A stretch of 6,979 nt of DNA from JADKAV01 sp963818505 (GCA_963818505.1 CAWFSJ010000008.1:1-6979); one strand, 5' to 3'; shown: positions 1-6,058, counted from the stretch's first letter. Program-made: numbers and translations. Notes: generated by a model from the sequence alone, not told the origin.

Positions 1-1
1 C

Positions 2-58
2 AACGCCGCCGCACAGGCCCTGCCTCGCTTCCGGCCGGCGGCCGCTCGGGCCACCTGA
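2..58 (+). CDS. possible 3' end of an unidentified gene (partial)
   Basis: The second reading frame is open from the window edge to a TGA at 56-58. It would encode an Ala/Arg-rich tail ending PRFRPAAARAT. Third codon positions are mostly G or C, as in the real genes here. With 18 codons no family can be recognised, and frame 1 is also open across this stretch, so this may be chance. It is listed only because the genes further right do not explain this edge. Confidence 0.2.
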   Translation, partial: NAAAQALPRFRPAAARAT

Positions 59-292
59 GGGGAGCCAGGCCGACGGGGCCGATCCGGACCATCAGAAGGT
101 GGACCTTGGGACCTCAGCGGGCGAAAGCACCTCGGGTCGGCTTGTCGTGTGCTGCCAGCGGGGCCCGCACCTGCTCGGCCGTGCGTGATGGTCATGAAGG
201 TGCGCCCGGAAGGTCCGTGCGGGCGGGAGAACGAGCAACCTCGGAACCCCGCTGGACACTGACCGGCCGGATCCCGGTGCTCCGCAGTCGCG

Positions 293-418
293 CCCCCCGA
301 CTGTTGCACGGTTGCTAGCCGCGGACCCCGACTGTTGCACGGTTGTCGGTTCTGCACCCCCAGAACCAGCAACTGCGCAACACTCGCGTCGGACAACCAG
401 CAACCGCGCGACACTCGC
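293..418. repeat. head-to-head array of four ~31-bp repeats (two direct, two inverted)
   Basis: The 20-base string CCCCGACTGTTGCACGGTTG occurs at 295-314 and again, identical, at 326-345, a 31-base period. The complementary orientation follows: CAACTGCGCAACACTCG at 370-386 and CAACCGCGCGACACTCG at 401-417, again 31 bases apart. Both inverted copies match CAACNGNGCNACANTCG, the reverse complement of the first core apart from a few substitutions. The centre of symmetry is a perfect 7-bp hairpin, GGTTCTG (348-354) with CAGAACC (361-367), around a 6-base loop. The inner pair of units could fold into a stem of about 26 positions with roughly five mismatches. This resembles REP/BIME-type intergenic palindromic elements in layout, but I do not recognise the family. 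It is not a CRISPR: the units abut without unique spacers and face opposite ways. Confidence 0.8.
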
Positions 419-425
419 GCGGGGC

Positions 426-501
426 CATGGCGGCAGCCGCCCCGACCCGCACCGACTCCCCGCGAAACCGAAAGTCCGAAGGAGTCCAGGCTGCTGCCAT
501 G
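426..501. repeat. nested long inverted repeat / possible structured element or terminator
   Basis: CATGGCGGCAGCC (426-438) pairs with GGCTGCTGCCATG (489-501) over 13 positions, with only one G-T opposition, which is a wobble pair in RNA. Inside it a second stem pairs GACTCC (454-459) with GGAGTC (481-486). Right-hand bases between the two stems are just two (487-488), so the fold is compact on that side. The element ends 16 bases from the stop at 517 of the decayed minus-strand gene. It could therefore have been that gene's terminator, or it could be part of the same palindromic element family as the array at 293-418. No T-run follows on either strand. Confidence 0.6.
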
Positions 502-516
502 CGCCGGCGAAGCAGG

Positions 517-897
517 CTACTTCTTGACGTCCCATGACCAGGTGAATGAGTAGGACGTGAACTGGTCGGTGGCGGGGGCTGTCAACTCCAGCGTGACCTT
601 CAGCCTCTTCTTGCCGAAGGTCTTGAGGGTCACCTCTCCCGAGGACGTGGTCTTGACGGCTGCGCACTTCTTGCCCCGCGGGGAGACTGGCTGATCGCCG
701 GCTCCCGACCGAACCGGCACCCGGAAGCCCCCCGGGTCACCGGCACTTGTCACGCTGACCGATTAGATCGCGCCGTCCAGCACGTCCCCCGACCCAGTCA
801 CCCGATCCTGCACCGTCATTCCGGTCGCTGGGGACCCGCCGGTCACCGCCACTGCCATCGAGGTCCATCGTTGCCACATGGAGTCATCCATGCATGA
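517..897 (-). pseudogene. decayed gene for a secreted/beta-sandwich-type protein, interrupted by an in-frame TAA
   Basis: Reading the minus strand from an ATG at 858 (or an ATG at 888 or 879) gives MAVAVTGGSPATG and then a stretch ending DVLDGAI. A TAA follows at 765-763. The same frame then continues without a shift as SVSVTSAGDPGGFRV and runs to a natural stop at 517, ending in alternating beta-strand residues (VTLKTFGKKRLKVTLEL, then YSFTWSWDVKK). The second half has only a GTG at 753 as a possible start, and it lacks a good ribosome site. This Lys/Thr-rich beta-strand ending resembles C-terminal Ig-like modules of exported actinobacterial proteins, though I cannot name a family. The neighbouring minus-strand gene also ends in a basic Ig-like module, so this could be a relic of a related protein. 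No signal peptide survives. A sequencing error, or an intact short gene from 753, are alternatives. Confidence 0.5.
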
Positions 898-963
898 TCA
901 CCATCTCCCCTTGGTGTTCTGCAACTCCCACCCATCTGCATCCTCCCACCAGGTCCATCGTTG
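861..963. repeat. 13-bp direct repeat pair flanking a short intergenic segment
   Basis: AGGTCCATCGTTG occurs at 861-873 and at 951-963, exactly 90 bases apart. Between and around the copies (898-1027) I see no gene, promoter or hairpin of note. The copies could be a remnant of a tandem duplication, because read on the minus strand both give a similar QRWT peptide in the same frame. They could also be chance. Confidence 0.4.
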
Positions 964-1027
964 GCAGAACCCGAACACCCCCGACATGTACCGCGATCGC
1001 CACACGCTCGAAGGAGTCCCGGGCAGG

Positions 1028-2593
1028 TCACCTCACGCGGATGGTGAAGGTCTTGGCGTAGCGCTTCCAGCCGGGGGTTGCCGCGGCTGTGGCGCGGATC
1101 TTGCAGCGCCCTTCGCGAAGCGCCTTCAGGTGCGCGCCCTGGACCCGGCAGATCGGCTTCGTCCTGCCTGTCCATGCGACCTTCTGTCCCGCATCGGTCT
1201 TCTTGGACAGGCGCACCTTCGCGCCCGCCTTCAACTTCGTGGGCGGACGGGCCAGCGTCTGGGCGCGGACCACGCCTCCGCTGCACGTGGCCACGATCTG
1301 CTTGGGTTCCGCGACTTTCCGGTAGAAGTCCAGACCGGTGCAGACCTCCTCGGGGGCGAGGGTGATGGGGTCGGCCTTCTTGTAGTCGACCTTGTTGTTC
1401 CAGTACTCCTGGCCCAGCGGGGAACCCGCTTTGACCTTCACGGTGTAGGTCCCCGGAATCATCCCCATCACAGTCCATCGACCATCGGAATCCGTGTTCG
1501 CGTAGTAGTAGGCCTCGCAGTGCAGAACCGGATCGCAGCGATACGTCTCGGAAATCAGGATCCGGGCGCCGCCTACCGGCCCGTTCGGCCCGTGGACGGT
1601 GCCCGACAGCGAGGCTGCTCTCAGGAGTCCGGCGTTGATACCCGTGACCGGTTGATCGTGGACCTCGACGACGGAAGCCTGATCACGATGCAGTGCGTTG
1701 CGCCACCACTGGAGGTAGAGTTCCGCGCCCATGCCTCGGTTGCTGTTGAACCCGACGTAGTAGTTGCCCTCCTCCAGCGGTCCGATGCGGTAGTGCCCGC
1801 TGGCGTCGCTGCTTGCGCCAGGGGCACCGCCCCAGCCCGGTGCGGCGTAGGCCTGGACCGTCACATCCTTCAAAGGCTGACCGTGGTAAGTGACGGTCCC
1901 CTCGATCCAGCCGCCGGTCGCCGGTTGCAGGAAGACGTCACCGTCGCCCGAGATCACAACTGGATCTGCGCTCTCGCATGTCAGCTTGGCTGAATGCCAG
2001 GACGTGAGGAAGTCATGGTCCTTCGGATACATGATCACCTTGAACGTTCCCGGAGGCAGTTCGAAACCGTCCTCCCCGGGGACGAACAGGGGTCGTACGG
2101 GACGCGGATGGAGGGGGTCGAAATCGCTGCAGGTGCGGTAGAACTGGACGTCGGCGCTCACACCGCCAGCGAATTGCGGCCGCACCAGGTAAGCGGGAAG
2201 GGCTGTCAGGTTCACCGTGCCGTTGCCGGTCACGGTGAACAGCTGAGAGGTCGTCGGGTAGATGCCATTACGACCGTTCAGGAAGGAACCGCTGGCCTCC
2301 AGATAGTAGGTTCCCGGCGGAACACCGCTGACCGAATACGGCACCGACGTGCCGGTGACCAGCAGCGACGGTGAGAGGCCAACTGATGTGAACTCGTCCT
2401 GCATCACGCTCACGTCCAGCCACAGGCCGGCCAGCCCGGCGGGCATTGTGATCGTCCCACTGACTGTGTAAGTGGCTCCGGCGGCCGGCACAGCGGTGAA
2501 CGACAGGCTCATCGCCAGGACGAGAGCACTCATGAATGCCCAGATTCCGCGTCGGAGGGTGGCGGTGCGATTGGAGCGGTGCCCGGTTCCCAT
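1028..2593 (-). CDS. exported protein with carboxypeptidase-regulatory/Cna-B-like repeats and a basic C-terminal Ig-like domain
   Basis: The protein has 521 residues from the ATG at 2593, which has GGGGA just upstream. The frame is open further back to 2848, but those codons precede the signal peptide. Residues 1-16 are a basic n-region (RR at 14-15), 17-36 are hydrophobic, and AGA at 38-40 is a likely signal peptidase I site. Residues ~42-135, ~229-325 and ~327-425 look like beta-sandwich modules of the carboxypeptidase regulatory-like/Cna-B type. Typical pieces are SGTITMP, then GVPPGTYYLEASG; EGTVTYHGQPLKDVTVQAY, then GNYYVGF; SGTVHGPNGPVGGARILIS, then GMIPGTYTVKVKAG. After two modules comes the usual closing phrase (QWWRNA..ASVVEV, EYWNNK..ADPITL). 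Residues 136-228 are a less clear module. Residues ~436-521 resemble a bacterial Ig-like domain with a Cys pair (C482, C497; CRVQG, then GRCKIRA) and are very Lys/Arg-rich. No LPXTG or C-terminal membrane helix is seen, so it is probably released or held ionically at the surface. Its function is not recognisable; adhesion or matrix roles are inference. It diverges from the delta-60 protein gene. Confidence 0.85.
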   Translation of the reverse strand: MGTGHRSNRTATLRRGIWAFMSALVLAMSLSFTAVPAAGATYTVSGTITMPAGLAGLWLDVSVMQDEFTSVGLSPSLLVTGTSVPYSVSGVPPGTYYLEASGSFLNGRNGIYPTTSQLFTVTGNGTVNLTALPAYLVRPQFAGGVSADVQFYRTCSDFDPLHPRPVRPLFVPGEDGFELPPGTFKVIMYPKDHDFLTSWHSAKLTCESADPVVISGDGDVFLQPATGGWIEGTVTYHGQPLKDVTVQAYAAPGWGGAPGASSDASGHYRIGPLEEGNYYVGFNSNRGMGAELYLQWWRNALHRDQASVVEVHDQPVTGINAGLLRAASLSGTVHGPNGPVGGARILISETYRCDPVLHCEAYYYANTDSDGRWTVMGMIPGTYTVKVKAGSPLGQEYWNNKVDYKKADPITLAPEEVCTGLDFYRKVAEPKQIVATCSGGVVRAQTLARPPTKLKAGAKVRLSKKTDAGQKVAWTGRTKPICRVQGAHLKALREGRCKIRATAAATPGWKRYAKTFTIRVR

Positions 2594-2660
2594 GCTGTCC
2601 CCAAGCCGCCTGCCCAGTCCCCGCGAGGGAACCGACGGCCGGAGATCCCCCGACTCTCTC

Positions 2661-2666
2661 AGGCTA
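2661..2666 (-). promoter_or_regulatory. possible -10 element for the Cna-B-like gene
   Basis: On the minus strand TAGCCT fits the actinobacterial TANNNT -10 pattern, about 68 bases before the ATG at 2593. No good -35 sits 16-18 bases upstream; TTGTCA is present but 24 bases away. The assignment is weak. Confidence 0.25.
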
Positions 2667-2820
2667 CTCCTGTTGGTCGACCGGGTCTCGTGACAACCGC
2701 CAATCGGGTGACTCGTCGGTCCCTGGCCATATCTGATGGCTGGCGCAGAGCGGCCGAAACACGTGCAGCCGACTGGGCGATTCCCGCACGATCCGCCGAC
2801 CTGCGACACTGCAACGGCGA

Positions 2821-2826
2821 TATGCT
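2821..2826 (+). promoter_or_regulatory. possible -10 element for the delta-60 repeat gene
   Basis: TATGCT fits TANNNT and lies 51 bases before the ATG at 2878. A start of transcription near 2833 would give a leader of about 45 bases containing AGGGGG at 2859-2864. It would also exclude the in-frame TTG at 2827 as a start. A convincing -35 is not visible. Confidence 0.35.
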
Positions 2827-2877
2827 TTGCGAGAGCAGTCGTTCGCAATGGTTCTCGCAGGGGGTGCGGTGGCCGTG

Positions 2878-4440
2878 ATGACGCAACTTCGGGCCATATG
2901 GACGGTCGCAGCAGGACTCGCCCTGGTTCTGGCGATGCCGGGAGGCGGGGTCAGCGCGGGCAGCAATCCCAGCCAGCCGGGTGCGGTGGATCCATCCTTC
3001 AATCTCACCTTCAAAGGCATCGGCAACGGAGTGGTCGATTCGGTGGTGCTCCAGCCGGACGGCAAGATCCTTGTCGGGGGCTCGTTCACCGAGTTCGACG
3101 GCACCCCGGACAACGGCCACGGCCTCATGCGGCTGAACAGCGACGGCAGCCGAGATTCGTCGTTCGCCCCGACCGGGACCGGATTAACCGGCACCACCAC
3201 CGTTGCCGTCAGGGTTTCGTCGGTGGTGCTCCAACCTGACGGCAAGATCGTCGTAGGCGGCTCGTTCACCGGGTACGACGGGACTGCCGCGATGGGCCTG
3301 GTGCGGCTGAACCCCGACGGCAGTCGCGACACATCGTTCCACCCGGTGGGGGATGGCCTCGACGACCCGTCCGTGCACGTGGTGGCGGTGCAGTCGGACG
3401 GCAAGATCCTGGCCGGCGGATGGTTCCACGAATACGACGGGACGCCGATCGCCAATCACCTGCTGCGACTCAACCCTGACGGGAGCCGCGACTCGACATT
3501 CCACGCGCGAACCGGGAATCTCGCCAACGGATTCGACTTCGGTGTCTTCGCGCTCGCGGTGCAGCCGGACGGGAAGATCGTCGTAGGCGGCGATTTCCAG
3601 TACTTCGACGAACAGTTCGCGCCCCGTCTGCTCCGGCTCAACCCCGACGGCAGCCGCGACCCGACCTTCACACAGCCCGGCGAGGGTCTCGATGGCCCTG
3701 TCGATGCTGTGTTGCTGCAGCCGGACGGCAAGATCCTCGCGTGCGGTCTCTTCGTCTCTTACAACGGTGTCGATGCCCCGTACCTGATCCGACTCAATCC
3801 CGACGGCAGCCGCGACACCTCCTTCGCGCAGAGCGGGACGGGCTTCTACCAAGGGAACATGTCGAACTCGGTCGAGGCACTGGCGCTGCAGCCGGACGGC
3901 AAGATCCTCGCCGGCGGCCGCTTCGTCTCCTACAACGGTGTGGATGCCCCGTACCTGATCCGGCTGAACCCTGACGGCAGCCGCGACCCGGCCTTCGTGC
4001 AGACCGGTGACGGACTGGACGCCTGGGTCCACTCTGTGACGCTGCAGCCGGACGGCAAGATCCTCGCCGGCGGCGGGTTCCTGTACTACAACGAACGGCA
4101 ATACACACAGGTCATCCGACTGCTCGGCAGTCCGGGGCCGGCCGTGCCGACCCGGCCGCGAGCGCTGAAGATCAAGGCCACCATGAAGGCGGTCAAGGCC
4201 CGCTGGAAGGCAGCATCCGGAGCGACGAACTACACCGTGAAGTTGACTGGCAGGAACCCCAAGGACCGGAAGGTCATCAAGACCAGAAAGACCAGCCGTA
4301 CCTCGACCACGATCAAGGTCAGGCTGAAAAGGAAGTCGAAGGTGTCCGTCTGCGTACGAGCAGCCAATGCAGCCGGAACGTCGTCCAAGTCGTGCAGGGC
4401 ATCAAGAGTTGTCCAGTCTCGCCCGACCGGGGGACCTTGA
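2878..4440 (+). CDS. exported delta-60 repeat (beta-propeller-type) protein with basic fibronectin-III-like tail
   Basis: The protein has 520 residues from the ATG at 2878. AGGGGG lies 13 bases upstream, and a GTG at 2875 is equally possible. Residues 1-28 are a signal peptide (hydrophobic 7-20, likely cleavage near VSA-G at 25-28). Seven delta-60 repeats (the TIGR02608-type family) follow, beginning at residues 38, 93, 151, 205, 261, 313 and 370. Each has the phrase LQPDGKIL(A/V)GG.F, then RLNPDGSRD..F; the last copy lacks the RLNPDGSRD part. Seven such units suggest a seven-bladed beta-propeller (inference). Residues ~421-511 look like a fibronectin-III-type domain (PTRPRALKI, ARWKAASGATNYTVKL, VSVCVRAANAAGTSSKSC) and are strongly Lys/Arg-rich. 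There is no LPXTG or C-terminal helix, so secretion or ionic surface retention is likely. Repeat 5 has Cys (C289) where the others have Gly. The specific function of delta-60 proteins is largely unknown. The family assignment is firm; the role is not. Confidence 0.92.
   Translation: MTQLRAIWTVAAGLALVLAMPGGGVSAGSNPSQPGAVDPSFNLTFKGIGNGVVDSVVLQPDGKILVGGSFTEFDGTPDNGHGLMRLNSDGSRDSSFAPTGTGLTGTTTVAVRVSSVVLQPDGKIVVGGSFTGYDGTAAMGLVRLNPDGSRDTSFHPVGDGLDDPSVHVVAVQSDGKILAGGWFHEYDGTPIANHLLRLNPDGSRDSTFHARTGNLANGFDFGVFALAVQPDGKIVVGGDFQYFDEQFAPRLLRLNPDGSRDPTFTQPGEGLDGPVDAVLLQPDGKILACGLFVSYNGVDAPYLIRLNPDGSRDTSFAQSGTGFYQGNMSNSVEALALQPDGKILAGGRFVSYNGVDAPYLIRLNPDGSRDPAFVQTGDGLDAWVHSVTLQPDGKILAGGGFLYYNERQYTQVIRLLGSPGPAVPTRPRALKIKATMKAVKARWKAASGATNYTVKLTGRNPKDRKVIKTRKTSRTSTTIKVRLKRKSKVSVCVRAANAAGTSSKSCRASRVVQSRPTGGP
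3715..3987 (+). repeat. recently duplicated coding repeat (units 5 and 6 of the delta-60 array)
   Basis: The 102-base segments 3715-3816 and 3886-3987 differ at only about 10 positions. They encode an identical 20-residue run starting at VSYNGVDAPYLIRLN. The other units are much more diverged. This points to recent duplication or gene conversion within the array, which is a likely site of copy-number change between strains. Confidence 0.75.
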
Positions 4441-4466
4441 CATCCGAAGCCCGGTGCGGAGAACGT

Positions 4467-4496
4467 CCGGCCCGCGAGCAGTCTTGCGCTGGCCGG
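4467..4496. terminator. hairpin between convergent genes, probable bidirectional terminator
   Basis: CCGGCC (4467-4472) pairs with GGCCGG (4491-4496). Directly inside, CGCGAG (4473-4478) pairs with CTTGCG (4483-4488) with one wobble. The loop is CAGT, and a 2-base bulge (4489-4490) sits on the right arm. This gives 12 stem pairs, 26 bases after the delta-60 stop and 45 bases past the coaBC stop on the other strand. There is no T-run, which is common for hairpin terminators in high-GC actinobacteria. The position between two convergent stops supports the call. Confidence 0.6.
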
Positions 4497-4541
4497 CACC
4501 CCTGAGGGCACGACCGCGAATGCGTCCCGGCCGAGTTCAGC

Positions 4542-5750
4542 TCAGACCAACCGGTCGACGACCGCGTCCAGCACTCGGTGGGACAACTCCACCTTGCCGG
4601 TACCGGGGATCTCCTCCGTGACACCGCCGCCCAGAAGCAGCACTGCCTCATTGGTGTCCGTTCCGAAGGCGCGGTCATGACCGACCGGGTTGGCCACCAT
4701 GATGTCGCAGCCTTTGGCCGCGAACTTCTGCTCGGCGTGCTCGAGCCAGGTGCCGTTCGCGTCGCCGGTTTCGGCGGCGAACCCCACCAGCAAGGGGGTC
4801 TTGCCCGCGCGCTCGGCGACAAGTGTGGCCAGAACGTCCGGGTTGTGGACCAGGTTCAGGTTGAGCGTGGAGCTCCCCTTCTTCTTGATCTTGGAGTCCG
4901 GCAGCGTCTCGGCCCGGAAGTCGGCGATGGCCGCGGCCATGATGATGGCGTCAGCGTCCGGGGCCAGGGCGCGGGCCGCATCGAGCATCTCGTCGGCGGT
5001 GAGGGCGTCGATCACTTCCACACCGGCCGGGGTGGGCACATCCACGTCGCCGCGGATGAGGCTCACCCGGGCCCCGCGCGACATGGCTGCGGCCGCCAGC
5101 GACATCGCCTGCTTGCCGCTGGAGCGGTTGCCGATGTGCCGCACCGGATCGAGCCGCTCCCGGGTGCCACCACCGCTGATCACGACGTGGCGGTGGCGCA
5201 GGTCAGGCGTGAGGCCCTTCTTGGCCAACGCCGCATGCACGATCCAAGCGATGGCCTCGGGCTCGGGCAACCGTCCGGGGCCTGAGTCCAAGCCCGTCAG
5301 CCGGCCGGAGTCGGGGTCCACCACCAGGACCCCGCGGTCCCGCAGGGTCTGGACATTGGCGCGGGTGGCGGGGTGCTCCCACATCTCGGTGTGCATCGCC
5401 GGGAACATCACGACCGGGCAGTGCGCCGTGAGCAGGGTGTTGGTCAGCAGGTCGTCGGCGAGTCCGTACGCGGCCTTGGCCAACAGGTTTGCGGTGGCGG
5501 GGGCCACCACGACCAAGTCCGCCTGCTGCCCGATGCGGACGTGGGGCACTTCATGGACGTTGTCGAAGAAGTTCGCGGTCACGGGGCGCCCGGACAGCGC
5601 CGACCACGTGCCGACACCGACGAACTCCAGAGCGGTCTTCGTCGGGACGACCGTGACATCGGCGCCAAGGGCCTGAATCCGGCGCAGAACCTCAGCCGCC
5701 TTGTAGGCGGCGATGCCGCCACCTACGCCGAGAACGACCTCGGGGCTCAG
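4542..5750 (-). CDS. coaBC: bifunctional phosphopantothenoylcysteine decarboxylase / phosphopantothenate-cysteine ligase (CoaBC, Dfp)
   Basis: CoaBC makes 4'-phosphopantetheine in the cytoplasm for CoA synthesis. The C-terminal CoaB half joins 4'-phosphopantothenate to cysteine using a nucleotide triphosphate, and the N-terminal FMN-dependent CoaC half decarboxylates the product. With the start at 5750 the protein has 402 residues, normal for the family. CoaC features are the FMN-binding start VVLGVGGGIAAYK (5-17), PHVRIGQQAD with catalytic His70, VVAPATAN, PAMHTEMW (117-124) and the lid GPGRLPEPE. The lid cysteine of the E. coli enzyme is not seen. CoaB features are GGGTRERLDPVRHIGNRSSGK (in two halves around 193-213; Asn208), AAAIADFR (272-279), KIKKK (287-291) and GFAAETGD (323-330). 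The start is odd. An in-frame TGA lies at 5765-5763, and no ATG, GTG or TTG follows until the GTG at 5582, which would remove 56 residues including the flavin-binding start. CTG at 5750 overlaps the rpoZ stop as CTGA and leaves an N-terminus of normal length. GAAGAG lies 8 bases upstream. Confidence 0.95.
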   Translation of the reverse strand: MSPEVVLGVGGGIAAYKAAEVLRRIQALGADVTVVPTKTALEFVGVGTWSALSGRPVTANFFDNVHEVPHVRIGQQADLVVVAPATANLLAKAAYGLADDLLTNTLLTAHCPVVMFPAMHTEMWEHPATRANVQTLRDRGVLVVDPDSGRLTGLDSGPGRLPEPEAIAWIVHAALAKKGLTPDLRHRHVVISGGGTRERLDPVRHIGNRSSGKQAMSLAAAAMSRGARVSLIRGDVDVPTPAGVEVIDALTADEMLDAARALAPDADAIIMAAAIADFRAETLPDSKIKKKGSSTLNLNLVHNPDVLATLVAERAGKTPLLVGFAAETGDANGTWLEHAEQKFAAKGCDIMVANPVGHDRAFGTDTNEAVLLLGGGVTEEIPGTGKVELSHRVLDAVVDRLV

Positions 5751-6022
5751 GCTTCGGTCTCTTCAACCGTGACGTTGCTGGTCTCCAGCAGTCCGTCGTT
5801 GATCTCACGCATCGCGATCGACAGTGGCTTCTCGTGCTGGTAGGTCTCCACCAGCGGGCCGACGTGCTCGAGCGCGCCCTCCGAGAGTTGGCTGTAGTAG
5901 GCGTTGATCTGGCGAGCGCGGCGGGCGGCCTCGATCACCAGGGAGTACTTCGAATCGGTCTTCTCGAGCAACTCGTCCAATGGTGGGTACGTGATGCCCT
6001 CGGCACGACTTTCGACAGCCAC
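5747..6022 (-). CDS. rpoZ: DNA-directed RNA polymerase omega subunit
   Basis: Omega is the small RNA polymerase subunit that helps fold and assemble the beta' subunit. The product has 91 residues, the usual length for actinomycete omega. It shows the conserved core TYPPLDELLEKTDSKYS (11-27), AARRARQINAYY (32-43) and the later motif KPLSIAMREI (65-74), with an acidic tail. The GTG at 6022 is chosen because GAAAGG lies 7 bases upstream and the product then matches the family at its N-terminus. The frame is open further back to 6157, but that extension is Arg-rich and unlike any omega. The gene overlaps coaBC by four bases (CTGA), so the two are probably translationally coupled. In many actinomycetes gmk precedes rpoZ; here it does not, and rpoZ has its own leader and a divergent neighbour. 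Confidence 0.95.
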   Translation of the reverse strand: MAVESRAEGITYPPLDELLEKTDSKYSLVIEAARRARQINAYYSQLSEGALEHVGPLVETYQHEKPLSIAMREINDGLLETSNVTVEETEA

Positions 6023-6052
6023 AGGGGAACCTTTCGTTTGCAAACTCCACTC

Positions 6053-6058
6053 AGGGTA
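6053..6058 (-). promoter_or_regulatory. probable -10 element of the rpoZ-coaBC operon
   Basis: On the minus strand TACCCT fits the strong actinobacterial TANNNT pattern. It lies about 30 bases before the GTG at 6022, giving a leader of roughly 24 bases that carries GAAAGG. The -35 is weak (TCGCGG at a 17-base spacing). Confidence 0.4.

Larger units (their letters stand above)
59..516. other. gene-free interval rich in inverted repeats
   Basis: No reading frame here has a credible start, ribosome site and protein-like translation. The open frames that cross it give Arg/Ser/Pro-rich shadow translations. It does hold structure. An 8-bp inverted repeat pairs GCCCGCAC (163-170) with GTGCGGGC (217-224). 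A two-plus-two array of ~31-bp repeats lies at 293-418, and a nested long inverted repeat at 426-501; the last two are listed separately. The interval probably separates the unseen gene on the left from the decayed gene starting at 517, and may be a landing site for small palindromic elements. Confidence 0.6.

Noticed and set aside
293..418. CRISPR array interpretation of the 31-base periodic repeats
   Set aside because: There are only two copies per orientation, no unique spacers of normal length, the halves are inverted, and no cas genes are present.
92..667. Minus-strand open frame of 191 codons across the repeat cluster
   Set aside because: It runs through both palindromic elements and overlaps the decayed gene in another frame. 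Its translation is Arg-rich with repeat-derived phrases and has no ribosome site.
878..1993. Plus-strand open frame of 371 codons
   Set aside because: It is antisense to the Cna-B-like gene, with no ribosome site and no recognisable domain. Long antisense frames are expected in G/C-rich DNA.
2664..3455. Minus-strand open frame of 263 codons across the divergent promoter region
   Set aside because: Its Pro/Ser/Arg-rich translation arises from antisense repeats (LPSGWSTT phrases). It covers both promoters and the start of a well-supported gene.
3184..4101. Long minus-strand open frame (305 codons) opposite the delta-60 gene
   Set aside because: Its repeated LAVRLQRH-type phrases are the antisense of the delta-60 repeats. 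The plus strand gives a clear signal peptide and family motifs, so this is a shadow.
4690..5676. Plus-strand open frame of 328 codons
   Set aside because: It lies opposite coaBC, whose motifs are unmistakable. The Ser/Arg/Pro-rich translation is typical of a shadow frame.
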